Notes under the pieces: generated by a model
The model's input: the letters and a program-made list of their open reading frames with translations, nothing else
Databases searched by the model: none
What the model was told of the DNA's origin: nothing
In this document: piece by piece, positions 22,654 through 30,228 of the stretch
How positions within the stretch are numbered: position 1 is the first letter of the stretch
Layout of the letters: the number at the start of each line of letters is the position of its first letter
Program-made: the position numbers and the translations under genes
Source of the DNA: JAWBSP01 sp964632175
GTDB lineage: Archaea; Hadarchaeota; Hadarchaeia; Hadarchaeales; JAWBSP01
Assembly (NCBI GenBank): GCA_964632175.1
Contig: CAZWBJ010000007.1
Location: 1-51,611 of the forward strand
DNA length: 51,611 nucleotides
Direction of reading: 5' to 3'

Positions 22654-23505
22654 CTAGAGCCCTATAAATTTACGCCATTGAATTTGGGGAGGCTCAAAAT
22701 TTTTTATGGAAATACCCGTTGGTGTAACATACCAATGTGCTGGGGCCTCAACAGTTTTGAATCTCCCCGTTACAAGCTTTATGACTTCAAGTGCAACTAA
22801 AGAAGCCGTCAACCAGACTACCGGACATATTTGGGGAAGAGAAACTTCCCCCCGGAGAAAACGCTCAAACCAGTCCTCCCTCCAGTGCCCTTCTTTCTTA
22901 TAAAATTCCAGCTGAGCTCTGAAACGCCTGCGGAGGCGGGAGGAGTTGATCAGCCTCCTCAGTAACCTGTAAGGGAGTCCGGGGGGTAGCCCAAAGTACC
23001 TTTCCACCTGCTTGCCGGGTGGAATCACCGTCACTCTTCCAAGCAGTCCGGTGGGATAGCCGATAACCACCGGTTTCCCGCTCTCTGCGGCCTTTCTGGC
23101 CACCACGATGCTCCAGGCGAAATCATCGGCGGCTGGTATCACAACATCCGCTTCCTTTACGATTTTTGTAACACCGCGTGGGCTAAGTTTCTTCAATGCC
23201 CGAACCTCAACTCCAGGGTTTATCCTCCGGATTTCGCTCGCTATGACCTCAGCCTTATTTTTGCCCAGAGTATCCGCAAAGCACGCGATCTGCCTGTTTG
23301 TGTTGGAGGGTTCGTAATCTTCGGGATCGGCCAGCGTGAAGTGTTCCACACCAGTTCTAGCTAGGATGATAGAAACCGATCCTCCAACTCCGCCGCAACC
23401 ACAAACGAACACCCTTGTGTTTCTTATCTTCTTGATTTCATCCTCGCTCAATAGCCCCCAATTGACGGCAAACAGCTGCTCGTAGCTGGGGTTCATCTGA
23501 GACAA
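22654..23505 (-). CDS. ThiF/HesA-family E1-like adenylyltransferase
   Basis: A 283-residue E1-like protein with the nucleotide loop VFVCGCGGVGGSVSIILART (near 32-51), then LADPEDYEPSNTNRQIACF containing the NRQ motif, and VVIPAADDFAWS. It lacks the N-terminal EELERYSRQI helix, which occurs separately at 20731-20892. It also lacks clear CxxC zinc knuckles. Such enzymes adenylate the C-terminus of a ubiquitin-like sulfur carrier or a small substrate. It is the last gene of a four-gene unit with homocysteine-synthesis proteins and overlaps UPF0280 by 13 bp, suggesting a role in sulfur delivery. That role is inferred. Confidence 0.87.
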   Translation of the reverse strand: MSQMNPSYEQLFAVNWGLLSEDEIKKIRNTRVFVCGCGGVGGSVSIILARTGVEHFTLADPEDYEPSNTNRQIACFADTLGKNKAEVIASEIRRINPGVEVRALKKLSPRGVTKIVKEADVVIPAADDFAWSIVVARKAAESGKPVVIGYPTGLLGRVTVIPPGKQVERYFGLPPGLPYRLLRRLINSSRLRRRFRAQLEFYKKEGHWREDWFERFLRGEVSLPQICPVVWLTASLVALEVIKLVTGRFKTVEAPAHWYVTPTGISIKNFEPPQIQWRKFIGL

Positions 23506-24281
23506 CTTTCAGCAAAAACGCTGTACGATTCCTTTACTTGTTGGGAAGTAACGAGACCCAGCATTTTTTCTACCTCTGCCTTCTGGGTGAAAATGAATCG
23601 TGGCAATTTACCCGTCAACCCCACCCTGTCTTCGCGGAAAATCAAGCATCCCCGAATCTCGGAAATATCATCAGCCCTGTCTAGGCCGCGCTTGATAGAC
23701 AGCTCAATATCCTTTCCTTTAACCTCATTTGCTATAGATGTTGCGGCGGCATCCGCAATTGAAGCCTCGTCCGCGACCACGACCACAGCATCCGCATCGC
23801 CGAAACTGATCGAATGACCAACCGTTCCGGAACTCGTGCAAATACCCGCTGGCAAGTCTTCCCCGCCGAGCAGGAAGCCTATCCTTCCCGAAAGCTTTGA
23901 TCTCCCCGCGTAAATACCGACAACAAATTGCTGGTTTCCGTTTATCGAAATATCGCCACCGTTCTCGACTAAAATGTTTCTTGCTCCAGCTTCCGTTGCA
24001 GCCTCCGAAGCCACCTGAGATATTGCACCTGCTACAGCGGCGAAGGGACCAACATCAGCTATTTCTCCCGCCTTGAGCATCAGCTCGATAACCCTTGGAC
24101 ATTCATCCGATTTCAAACGTAGTGGTTCGAGCGAATACCTGAACTCAGGATATCTGGATACAAATTGCTCAATTTGTTGTCTAGCTCTCAGGGCCGCTCT
24201 GGTGGCCACATCTATCGCCCTCCTTTCATCGCTCTTTATGAGAAGATTAGTTTCCCTCAACACCCATCGAAAGCAGATCAA
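23493..24281 (-). CDS. UPF0280/COG2122 protein (ApbE-like), homocysteine-synthesis associated
   Basis: A 262-residue member of the COG2122 family, related in fold to ApbE. Visible signatures are ADVGPFAAVAGAISQVASEA, NILVENGGDISING and a GICTSSGTVGHSISFGDADA block. The Methanosarcina homologue was genetically tied to homocysteine formation together with DUF39 and NIL-ferredoxin proteins, which are also neighbours here. The reaction is not settled. It overlaps the NIL-ferredoxin gene by 4 bp and the ThiF gene by 13 bp, so the four genes are one operon. Confidence 0.88.
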   Translation of the reverse strand: MICFRWVLRETNLLIKSDERRAIDVATRAALRARQQIEQFVSRYPEFRYSLEPLRLKSDECPRVIELMLKAGEIADVGPFAAVAGAISQVASEAATEAGARNILVENGGDISINGNQQFVVGIYAGRSKLSGRIGFLLGGEDLPAGICTSSGTVGHSISFGDADAVVVVADEASIADAAATSIANEVKGKDIELSIKRGLDRADDISEIRGCLIFREDRVGLTGKLPRFIFTQKAEVEKMLGLVTSQQVKESYSVFAESCLR

Positions 24282-24688
24282 GATATCGCCTCGAATTTAC
24301 TGACTTTTAATGCACGCACAGGACACGCCGAAATGCAGAGCTCGCAGTAGACGCATTTGTCTTCATCCAGTTGGAGAGAGTAGTCAGCAGTCAGGTGTAG
24401 GGCTCTGGTCGGACAAAGCGAAACACAAGCTCCACAGTCCATGCAGGATTCTCTATCCAGGTTAAGCTTGCGTCTCATCTCCTCGACTTCAACTCCTTTC
24501 CTCTTGAGGGATTCGATCACCTTCGAGAGATCCTGCTCTGGGGCATCGATGGCCACCAAGATTTCTCCACCCTTTGCGCTAATGTCTGCGTATAGAATGT
24601 TTACCAACACACCCGTTTCCTTGATCACCCCCGCCAAAATCGGCTCTCCTGCCTTTTCAGGCGAGTACTTCAGGAGTAGCTTCTTCAT
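24278..24688 (-). CDS. NIL-domain/2x[4Fe-4S] ferredoxin protein
   Basis: A 136-residue protein. Residues 1-75 form a NIL domain (ILYADISAKGGEILVAIDAP), followed by two ferredoxin motifs CMDCGACVSLCP and CVYCELCISACP. Every one of the eight cysteines is present. The homologue in Methanosarcina acts with DUF39 in reductive transfer of sulfur during homocysteine formation from aspartate semialdehyde. It overlaps both neighbours by 4 bp. Confidence 0.93.
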   Translation of the reverse strand: MKKLLLKYSPEKAGEPILAGVIKETGVLVNILYADISAKGGEILVAIDAPEQDLSKVIESLKRKGVEVEEMRRKLNLDRESCMDCGACVSLCPTRALHLTADYSLQLDEDKCVYCELCISACPVRALKVSKFEAIS

Positions 24689-26187
24689 CTTCTTTTCCCC
24701 CAGAGCTTTGCGAGGTCATCGGTTGTCACTATCCCTCTGAGCTCCCCACGCTCGTTAACCACGGGCATGCCGGATATACGGTGGGCTTCAAGCCTCCTCG
24801 CCACCGTATCCACCGGCTCATCCTCATAAGCCGTGATGACTTTCCGCGTCATGATCTCCGAAAGTTTTTTCTTTCCCGTGCCGACAGAGGTGGCGATGTC
24901 CCAAGATGTTACTATACCGACGAGTCGGTTGTGCTCATCTACGATTGGCAGGTGGTCCACGTTCTTCTCAGCCAGTATCTTGGCGGCTTCGGTGATTAAA
25001 CAGTCCGGCTTGGCCGTGATCACTTCCTTGGTCATTATTTCCTTGACCAGTGGCGTGGGTGCGATTTGCCTCATAGGTTTGAAAATTCTATCAACCGGAA
25101 GATTTTGAAGGGGTTCGGAAAGGAAGAACTCCCCTTTTTCTATCCACCTTTTTAGAGTTTCCGCTATTTCCCTGGAGACCTTAAAGCTACTTAAGGAACT
25201 TGTCGGGACCTCCTTTCCGGCTATTTCAACCTTGCCGGACCTCAGTTCAGCATATGTGACTTCCCGAACCACGGGCCTGTCCCTTCTCGGAACGCCATAG
25301 TCAATGATCTTGGTTTTAATTTGACTTTCGTCCAATGCGGTTGTGCGAGCGATTTCCTCATCGAGTATTGGGATCGGAATTCCCAACCCCACATAGAGCG
25401 ATGTACCGTACTTGTGAATTGTGCACCCCCGGAGGTATCTCGCGCTCATTTGTTTAAGATCACCTACGACTGCGATCGTACCCAGGCCTTCCTTAGGATT
25501 GTGCTGGGTACCCTCCCAGACGATGTAACCCTGCGCACCTCCAAGAAATATCCGTGTCCCGATCCCGATGGTCCGATAATTTGGATCTTTTCCGAGAGGG
25601 CTGAGCACACCCGCACCACAAAAGGTCACGTTACCAAAATTCGGCAGCAACGTTCCCATGTATGTATAAATTGTTTCGTCTCTCGAGTTTGTTGCCGCGT
25701 TATAGCGCTGATAAGCGTTGCGCGGGTTATAGAGCACAGCTTGGTTTATGTCGTGGATGGTAATTGTGGTTTCTATCTCCTTGCGGGGATAGCAATCAGT
25801 ACCATACGCCAAACCCCGGAGTTCAATTTCTTTGCCACGGACCAAGTCCTCGATGACGTGCCCGCCACCATACTCCATACCCCTGCTCCTAGACATCGAG
25901 GTCGCGCCGATGTACGTGTCGACTGCAGCTAATCCAGCGTAGGCGGGAACGTCATTGAGGTAGATCTCTCCCCCTCCAAGCTTGATGGGAGGATCGGCAT
26001 GACCAAAGTTGAGAAACGCACCGGAGCTACACATCGGCCCGAAGGTTCCGGTCGTGACCACGTCCACCTCTTTGGCAGCTTGGGCCACTCCTTTTTCCCG
26101 GACGAACTCAACCATCTCTTCAGCTGTTAGAACTACTGCGTCGCCTTTCCGAATTCGTTCATTTATTTCAGCTATAGATTTGCCCAT
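24685..26187 (-). CDS. Homocysteine biosynthesis protein, DUF39 (COG1900) with two CBS domains
   Basis: A 500-residue protein, first gene of the operon. The DUF39 domain covers about residues 1-365, with TTGTFGPMCSSGAFLNFGHA, GATSMSRSRGMEYGGGHVIEDL and FCGAGVLSPLGKDPNYRTIG. Two CBS domains follow (near 380-500: VKEIMTKEVITAKPDCLITE and LSEIMTRKVITAYEDEPVD). The family was shown genetically in Methanosarcina acetivorans to be needed for homocysteine synthesis from aspartate semialdehyde and sulfide. The CBS pair may sense adenylates or S-adenosylmethionine; that is inference. A TATA-like box lies about 23 nt upstream of the start. Confidence 0.93.
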   Translation of the reverse strand: MGKSIAEINERIRKGDAVVLTAEEMVEFVREKGVAQAAKEVDVVTTGTFGPMCSSGAFLNFGHADPPIKLGGGEIYLNDVPAYAGLAAVDTYIGATSMSRSRGMEYGGGHVIEDLVRGKEIELRGLAYGTDCYPRKEIETTITIHDINQAVLYNPRNAYQRYNAATNSRDETIYTYMGTLLPNFGNVTFCGAGVLSPLGKDPNYRTIGIGTRIFLGGAQGYIVWEGTQHNPKEGLGTIAVVGDLKQMSARYLRGCTIHKYGTSLYVGLGIPIPILDEEIARTTALDESQIKTKIIDYGVPRRDRPVVREVTYAELRSGKVEIAGKEVPTSSLSSFKVSREIAETLKRWIEKGEFFLSEPLQNLPVDRIFKPMRQIAPTPLVKEIMTKEVITAKPDCLITEAAKILAEKNVDHLPIVDEHNRLVGIVTSWDIATSVGTGKKKLSEIMTRKVITAYEDEPVDTVARRLEAHRISGMPVVNERGELRGIVTTDDLAKLWGKRR

Positions 26188-26204
26188 TGGATTACTGACA
26201 GTTG

Positions 26205-26215
26205 AGTATTTAATT
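26205..26215 (-). promoter_or_regulatory. TATA box for the homocysteine operon
   Basis: AATTAAATACT on the minus strand lies about 23 nt before ATG 26187. The remaining stretch to 26402 holds no recognisable gene. Confidence 0.45.
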
Positions 26216-26402
26216 CAACTTTTAATTTTTTTAACTATGAGTTACAGTTTTTCCCGGTGTGGGGTAACTAGCCGTTGATGTGGTCTAGGGGCTTCGCTGA
26301 ACGAAACTAGGTTTGGAACCTCCCCTATCTCCCTGGAGAGCCGGAAAGCATTGCAGCTACATCTTAGTCCTAATCGAAGTTTTGACGTGCTACTCCTCGC
26401 AT

Positions 26403-27161
26403 TCACACCAAGTATCCAAAAAGGAGTGAATAGAGATCACCCAGCACTAAGCCTACGAACAGGCCTGCTGCCAAGAACGGTCCAAAAGGTATCCCCCTCT
26501 TTATCTTTATTCTGTCCTCTAGTTTCCCCTCCGAAACTAGCCTTTTTAGCTCCCTAACCTGTTCCTCGCTCAGGCCCGCAGCCCTCCGGGGATGAGCTAG
26601 GAGCCTGTCCCATTTTTCCCGCATGAAAAGCGGTGCCTTCTCCCTTCTGATTTCCCCGCCCCTCAGGTAGATGAGTTCCGCGGGGATGGCACCCTCTTGG
26701 AGCTCTGTAATCTTCACCTCCTCATAGAAGGCACCTTTGCCCTGCAGTTTCCGGATCAGGCTAAAGATGAGGACCACCGGGAGGGAAAGGATAGCACTGT
26801 TAAAGAGGATACTCAGCGGGAAAAACGGGTAATCGCCGAAGAGGGGCTGGAAGAAGGGGGGGGAGTAAACGGGAAGCCAGGCGCCGAAGGCGGTGAAGAG
26901 CTTCACGTCCCCCCCCGCCCAGCCGCCGGTGAGCCAGAGGAGGTAGGCCAGAGCAAAAGAAAAAAGGGCACCGAAACCACCGTAGAGAGAGATGAGGGGA
27001 TCCCCCTTCACCAGACCCCAAAGTACGTAGAAAATCACCCCGCCGAAAATCGAGGGGAGGGTCAGCTTGTCGGGGATGATCCTCCCTTTGAAGAGATCCC
27101 AGTAGCTGGCGATCAATGCCACCGTCGCGGCTACGCATGCTGGGAAAATCTGGACGTTCAA
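26403..27161 (-). CDS. Prepilin/preflagellin peptidase, A24 family
   Basis: A 252-residue integral membrane aspartic peptidase. The first catalytic Asp lies in SYWDLFKGRIIPDKLTLPS (near residue 22). The second is in the GxGD-type motif GGWAGGDVKLFTAFGAW (near 82-86). About six membrane segments are seen, with a charged soluble stretch near residues 145-215. The final GIPFGPFLAAGLFVGLVLG is also typical. It cleaves class III signal peptides of archaeal pilins, archaellins or substrate-binding proteins. No pilin gene is visible nearby. Its start overlaps the upstream regulator gene by 4 bp. Confidence 0.93.
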   Translation of the reverse strand: MNVQIFPACVAATVALIASYWDLFKGRIIPDKLTLPSIFGGVIFYVLWGLVKGDPLISLYGGFGALFSFALAYLLWLTGGWAGGDVKLFTAFGAWLPVYSPPFFQPLFGDYPFFPLSILFNSAILSLPVVLIFSLIRKLQGKGAFYEEVKITELQEGAIPAELIYLRGGEIRREKAPLFMREKWDRLLAHPRRAAGLSEEQVRELKRLVSEGKLEDRIKIKRGIPFGPFLAAGLFVGLVLGDLYSLLFGYLV

Positions 27162-27625
27162 CCCAGCACCAGCCCCTTTACCTCCCTTTCAATCTCCTCC
27201 ATCCTAGCCCGGAGTCTGAGGATGGGTTCCAGCATCTTCTCCTTCGACTGCAGGGGCTCAAGTTGCTTGGAAATCCTGGCGAGCTCCTCGGTCACCTTCC
27301 GCTGATCCATCTCCTCGCGCAGCTTTCCCTTCACCTCTCTCGCGTAAAGGGCCTCAACTTCCGCACCCAGCCTCGCGATCTTCACCAAGGCCTCGATCTC
27401 ATCCAGGTGCTCCCCGATTTTTCTCCCCACCTCAGTTAGTCCCACCAGTTTCGTCCTGCCCTTCCTCTCGAATCTCACCACCCCCATTTTCTCCAGCCTG
27501 TTGACAACTCTTACCGTATGGGCATAGGTGCTCGAAGTCCGCCTCGCTATCTCGGTCACGTTTGAGGTGCCCGATCGATAAAGATCTAATAGGACATCCG
27601 CTGGCTTTCCCTCTATCTCCATCAT
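27158..27625 (-). CDS. Winged-helix regulator with C-terminal coiled coil
   Basis: From the tandem ATGs at 27622-27625 the protein has about 155 residues. The first half is a MarR/ArsR-like winged helix: VLLDLYRSGTSNVTEIARRT, HTVRVVNRLEKMGVVRFERKG, KLVGLTEVGRKI. The second half is a charged helix likely to form a coiled coil (EMDQRKVTEELARISKQLE). An open extension to 27748 reads through AT-rich promoter DNA and is unlikely to be translated. It is co-transcribed with the prepilin peptidase. Three TGTTTTAA repeats upstream may be its operator. Confidence 0.82.
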   Translation of the reverse strand: MMEIEGKPADVLLDLYRSGTSNVTEIARRTSSTYAHTVRVVNRLEKMGVVRFERKGRTKLVGLTEVGRKIGEHLDEIEALVKIARLGAEVEALYAREVKGKLREEMDQRKVTEELARISKQLEPLQSKEKMLEPILRLRARMEEIEREVKGLVLG

Positions 27626-27639
27626 CCTATAGCAAAAAC

Positions 27640-27716
27640 ATGTTTTAAAGCATATTTGTTTTAAAAAGAATGTAAAAAAAATAATATGTTTTAAGATTAA
27701 TGCGTTTATTCGCATA
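27640..27716. repeat. Three TGTTTTAA repeats and an inverted repeat upstream of the winged-helix gene
   Basis: ATGTTTTAA occurs at 27640-27648 and 27686-27694, with TTGTTTTAA at 27657-27665, in a very AT-rich stretch. An inverted repeat TGCG-TTTATT-CGCA lies at 27700-27713. All are 15-95 nt upstream of the regulator start codon, where its promoter should be. Confidence 0.5.
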
Positions 27717-27802
27717 TTACTCTTAAACGGTGCCTTACCCAAAATCATTCCTGTGCTTTTAGAGGGAAAGAGAGCGAAGGAGGGGGATCTTTTGGGCTAA
27801 TT

Positions 27803-27820
27803 ACCGTTTGAAAAGTAGTA
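27803..27820 (+). promoter_or_regulatory. Half-like copy of the TTTGAAAAGTA operator
   Basis: CGTTTGAAAAGTAGT shares TTTGAAAAGTA with the perfect palindrome at 27932-27948, about 130 bp downstream. It may be a second binding site for the same regulator. Confidence 0.35.
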
Positions 27821-27912
27821 AAAGAATCCGCCGAGGAAAACCATTGGGAGGGAAAATTACCCTTTGTAGGGAGCGAAATTACTTATAAAGCTTCCCCGAA
27901 CGGAGGGGGAAA

Positions 27913-27948
27913 CCTTTAAATAAGGGAAAATATACTTTTGAAAAGTAT
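27913..27948 (+). promoter_or_regulatory. TATA box and start-codon palindrome of the small regulator gene
   Basis: CCTTTAAATAAG (27912-27923) is centred about 28 nt before ATG 27947. A perfect 17-bp palindrome ATACTTTT-G-AAAAGTAT (27932-27948) covers the expected transcription start and the first bases of the start codon. This suggests autorepression. Confidence 0.6.
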
Positions 27949-28303
27949 GGAAGGGAGAGGGCCCGAGAGGTTGTTAGACCTTGCTTACGGAAACCATCCC
28001 AAAACCTCTAGGATGAAACCGCAGGGGCTTGCCGTTCTCCGGCTTCTACGGGAGGGACCCAAGACCAAGGAGGAGATTTGCCAAGCCCTCTCCATCGACC
28101 TCACGCGCCCCGGGGGAAGGAAGCACTTCTATCTTCTGTTGAGACCCCTGAGAGAAAAAGGAATGGTGGGGGTCAGGAGGATCGAAGGAAGTAGAGTTTA
28201 CCACCTCAGCCTAGACGGATTCAACGTTTACTGGAGGGAGGTGAAGAAGGAGGCGGAGTACTGGTTAATGGAAAAAGGAAGAGCAGTGGAGGTAGAAGGA
28301 TGA
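27947..28303 (+). CDS. Winged-helix DNA-binding protein
   Basis: A 118-residue protein with a winged helix near residues 25-90 (LAVLRLLREGPKTKEEICQA, LLRPLREKGMVGVRRIEGSR) and a basic N-terminus. I prefer ATG 27947 over TTG 27938 because of the TATA distance. It overlaps the next gene by 4 bp, so the two are an operon. The palindrome over its start codon suggests it regulates itself. No specific family is recognised. Confidence 0.75.
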   Translation: MEGRGPERLLDLAYGNHPKTSRMKPQGLAVLRLLREGPKTKEEICQALSIDLTRPGGRKHFYLLLRPLREKGMVGVRRIEGSRVYHLSLDGFNVYWREVKKEAEYWLMEKGRAVEVEG

Positions 28304-28599
28304 CCAAGAAAACCGGATCCAAGACGCTTAAGGCGAGGCAACTTATGAAGGCGGCGAGGACTTGGAGGCAGATCAGGGAGATGAGGGCGGAAGGGGTGAA
28401 GCTGGAGGTACCGCGACCTAGCAAGGAGGAAGCCAAACGGAAGGAAGAGGAGCTCGAGAAGCTTTACTTAGAACTCACGAGCGGGGAGGAACAGAAGGAA
28501 GTAAGCGGAGAGGCGGGCGGGACGGGAGAGGAAAAGGGGGAGGCGGGCGAGGCGGGGGACAGCGCCGGTTCAGAGGGGGAGGAATCTAAGGAAGAGTGA
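28300..28599 (+). CDS. Small charged protein with acidic Gly/Glu-rich tail
   Basis: The 99-residue protein begins with a basic helical half (residues 1-55, SKTLKARQLMKAARTWRQIR). It ends in a low-complexity acidic tail (about 67-99) of repeated GE(A/G) units that is likely disordered. No family is recognised. It is translationally coupled to the winged-helix gene. Its last 30 bp overlap the end of the convergent polyprenol-kinase-like gene. Confidence 0.65.
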   Translation: MTKKTGSKTLKARQLMKAARTWRQIREMRAEGVKLEVPRPSKEEAKRKEEELEKLYLELTSGEEQKEVSGEAGGTGEEKGEAGEAGDSAGSEGEESKEE

Positions 28600-29505
28600 G
28601 GTAGCCAGCGGGATCGTCAAGTTATCCACCCCCCTCCTACCTACGGATTCCACAAGAGCCACCAACAGGGCCGTGACCGCGGAGAGCACGAGGGGGTAGG
28701 AGCAGAGAAGGAAGAGGCAGAGGAAGGCCACGGCAAAGAAGCACAGCGACCCTTCTAGGCTCTTCCCCCAGGCAAGTTTTCTCTTTCCAAACTTGGTCCC
28801 CACCCATGTGGCAACCGGATCCGAAAGGGCCAGCAGGAGGAGGGAGGGGCGGAGATAAGCGGGCAACCAGAGGAAGACCACTAGGAGACCGGTGAGGCAG
28901 AAAAGGGAGGGGAAGTAAAATTTCTCCCCCGGGCCGGCCGTGCCAGTCCACCAGTAGGAAATCCTGCGCAGTTTACTCGCGGGTCTTGTAGGTTCGGCGG
29001 AATTGGGGGAGTAGAAGGACTTGAAAAACTCGCTGACGACGAGGGCTGCCACTAGGGCCATAAGGAAGAGGAAAGAGAGATTGAGCCCCGTCACCTCCAC
29101 AAAGTACAGCAGCAGCAACATGGCCATGAACTGCCCCGCCGCTCTGAAGCGGTAGGGATCTATCCCGGCCTCCCACCCCCAAGTTCCCAGTCTCGCCTTC
29201 TTGGAGAGGAGGGCACCCACCGCCACCATTCCCAGGCCCAGACATATCCCTAGGAGGAGGTGGAAAAGTTCGGGACGGACAACCTCCCTCCAGAGCTGTT
29301 CCGCCTCCTGAATCCAGTTTCTCAACCTCCCACCGTAGAAGGGAACTACCATCAAAAAGGCTACAACCGCGGGGAGGAAAGTGGCGAGGGGCACATTTCT
29401 GACTTTTTTCCTTATGAAGTAGAAAGTTATAAGATAAGCGATCACAAACCAAACCACCATGACCCCCCCTTTGAGAGCCAACCAGCTTATTTCACCCATC
29501 AACAA
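28570..29505 (-). CDS. Polyprenol/dolichol kinase-like membrane protein (CTP-type, SEC59/VTE5 superfamily)
   Basis: A 311-residue protein with about eight hydrophobic segments. The C-terminal signature LALSDPVATWVGTKFGKRKL followed by KSLEGSLCFFAVAF and ESVGRRGVDNLTIPL is characteristic of the dolichol kinase/phytol kinase/CDP-archaeol-related superfamily. It probably phosphorylates an isoprenoid alcohol or diacylglycerol-like lipid with CTP. Exact substrate cannot be told. It lies 33 bp downstream of mptE on the same strand. Confidence 0.78.
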   Translation of the reverse strand: MLMGEISWLALKGGVMVVWFVIAYLITFYFIRKKVRNVPLATFLPAVVAFLMVVPFYGGRLRNWIQEAEQLWREVVRPELFHLLLGICLGLGMVAVGALLSKKARLGTWGWEAGIDPYRFRAAGQFMAMLLLLYFVEVTGLNLSFLFLMALVAALVVSEFFKSFYSPNSAEPTRPASKLRRISYWWTGTAGPGEKFYFPSLFCLTGLLVVFLWLPAYLRPSLLLLALSDPVATWVGTKFGKRKLAWGKSLEGSLCFFAVAFLCLFLLCSYPLVLSAVTALLVALVESVGRRGVDNLTIPLATSLFLRFLPL

Positions 29506-29538
29506 CTGGTTCTCGATTTATTAACTACCTGTCGACGC

Positions 29539-30228
29539 TCAGCTCTCGGGCGGGTTTGTGAGGTCGATGAGATTTGCCCCCAGCTGTTTGAGCCATTCCA
29601 ACAGCTCCCCGCAGATCTGCAGCTTGGCTCTTTTCTTGGCGGGATCCTTTTTGCCGGAGTATTTCCCTATTTCCCCCTGCCAGTCCATTCCCACCAAGTA
29701 GATGGCCCTCGCCCCCAGAGCATACGCTAGAAACGCGGACCGGTCGCCATCCGTGAAGCCTCCGAAGTTGAAGAGTTTGCCGAAGGGTCTAACCTGAGTG
29801 GTGCCAATCACCCGGGAATGAATTTTCGGGATCACCTTCTTTAGTTGGGGAAGGTTATCCCCGTGCGCGTGGACAACAAGCCAGGAGCCCAAGGACCAGG
29901 CTTTGAGTTGGTCCTCAATCTTTCCATCCAAATCCGTTACTATCACGTCCGGCAACCGATATTTCAACACAGCTGAGGTTGCACCGTCGGCGGCAATCCA
30001 AACTTTTCCCTGCACCTTTTCGCCAAATTTAGAGAGAGCCTCTTCCAGAGAAGGACCCGCCCCGAACACCGCACACTCCCTGTTTTCTACTATCTCCATC
30101 AGTTTCTCAAGTTCCGGCTGGGGGAGAAGGTCGTTGAGCACGCGGGCCGCCTCTAGGTCGGCGGAGGGGTTCAGCCCCAACCTCTTGCAGATTTCCGCAT
30201 ACCACGGCTCCCAAACCTCCCACCTCAT
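29539..30228 (-). CDS. mptE: 6-hydroxymethyl-7,8-dihydropterin pyrophosphokinase, archaeal MptE type
   Basis: A 229-residue DUF115 protein. The N-terminal WEPWYAEICKRLGL, CAVFGAGPSLEEAL, WIAADGATSAVL, the metal-site-like DVIVTDLDGKIEDQL and VHAHGDNLPQLKKVIP are family signatures. It transfers pyrophosphate from ATP to hydroxymethyl-dihydropterin in archaeal folate or methanopterin synthesis. I start it at ATG 30228, which overlaps the metE stop by 4 bp; an earlier ATG at 30333 would add 35 residues that read as antisense-like text. Linkage to methionine synthase genes fits one-carbon metabolism. Confidence 0.9.
   Translation of the reverse strand: MRWEVWEPWYAEICKRLGLNPSADLEAARVLNDLLPQPELEKLMEIVENRECAVFGAGPSLEEALSKFGEKVQGKVWIAADGATSAVLKYRLPDVIVTDLDGKIEDQLKAWSLGSWLVVHAHGDNLPQLKKVIPKIHSRVIGTTQVRPFGKLFNFGGFTDGDRSAFLAYALGARAIYLVGMDWQGEIGKYSGKKDPAKKRAKLQICGELLEWLKQLGANLIDLTNPPES

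Noticed and set aside
26255..26345. GC-rich stretch with small hairpins upstream of the homocysteine operon
   Set aside because: I tested it as a tRNA, SRP RNA or C/D box RNA; no consistent stem set or box motifs were found.
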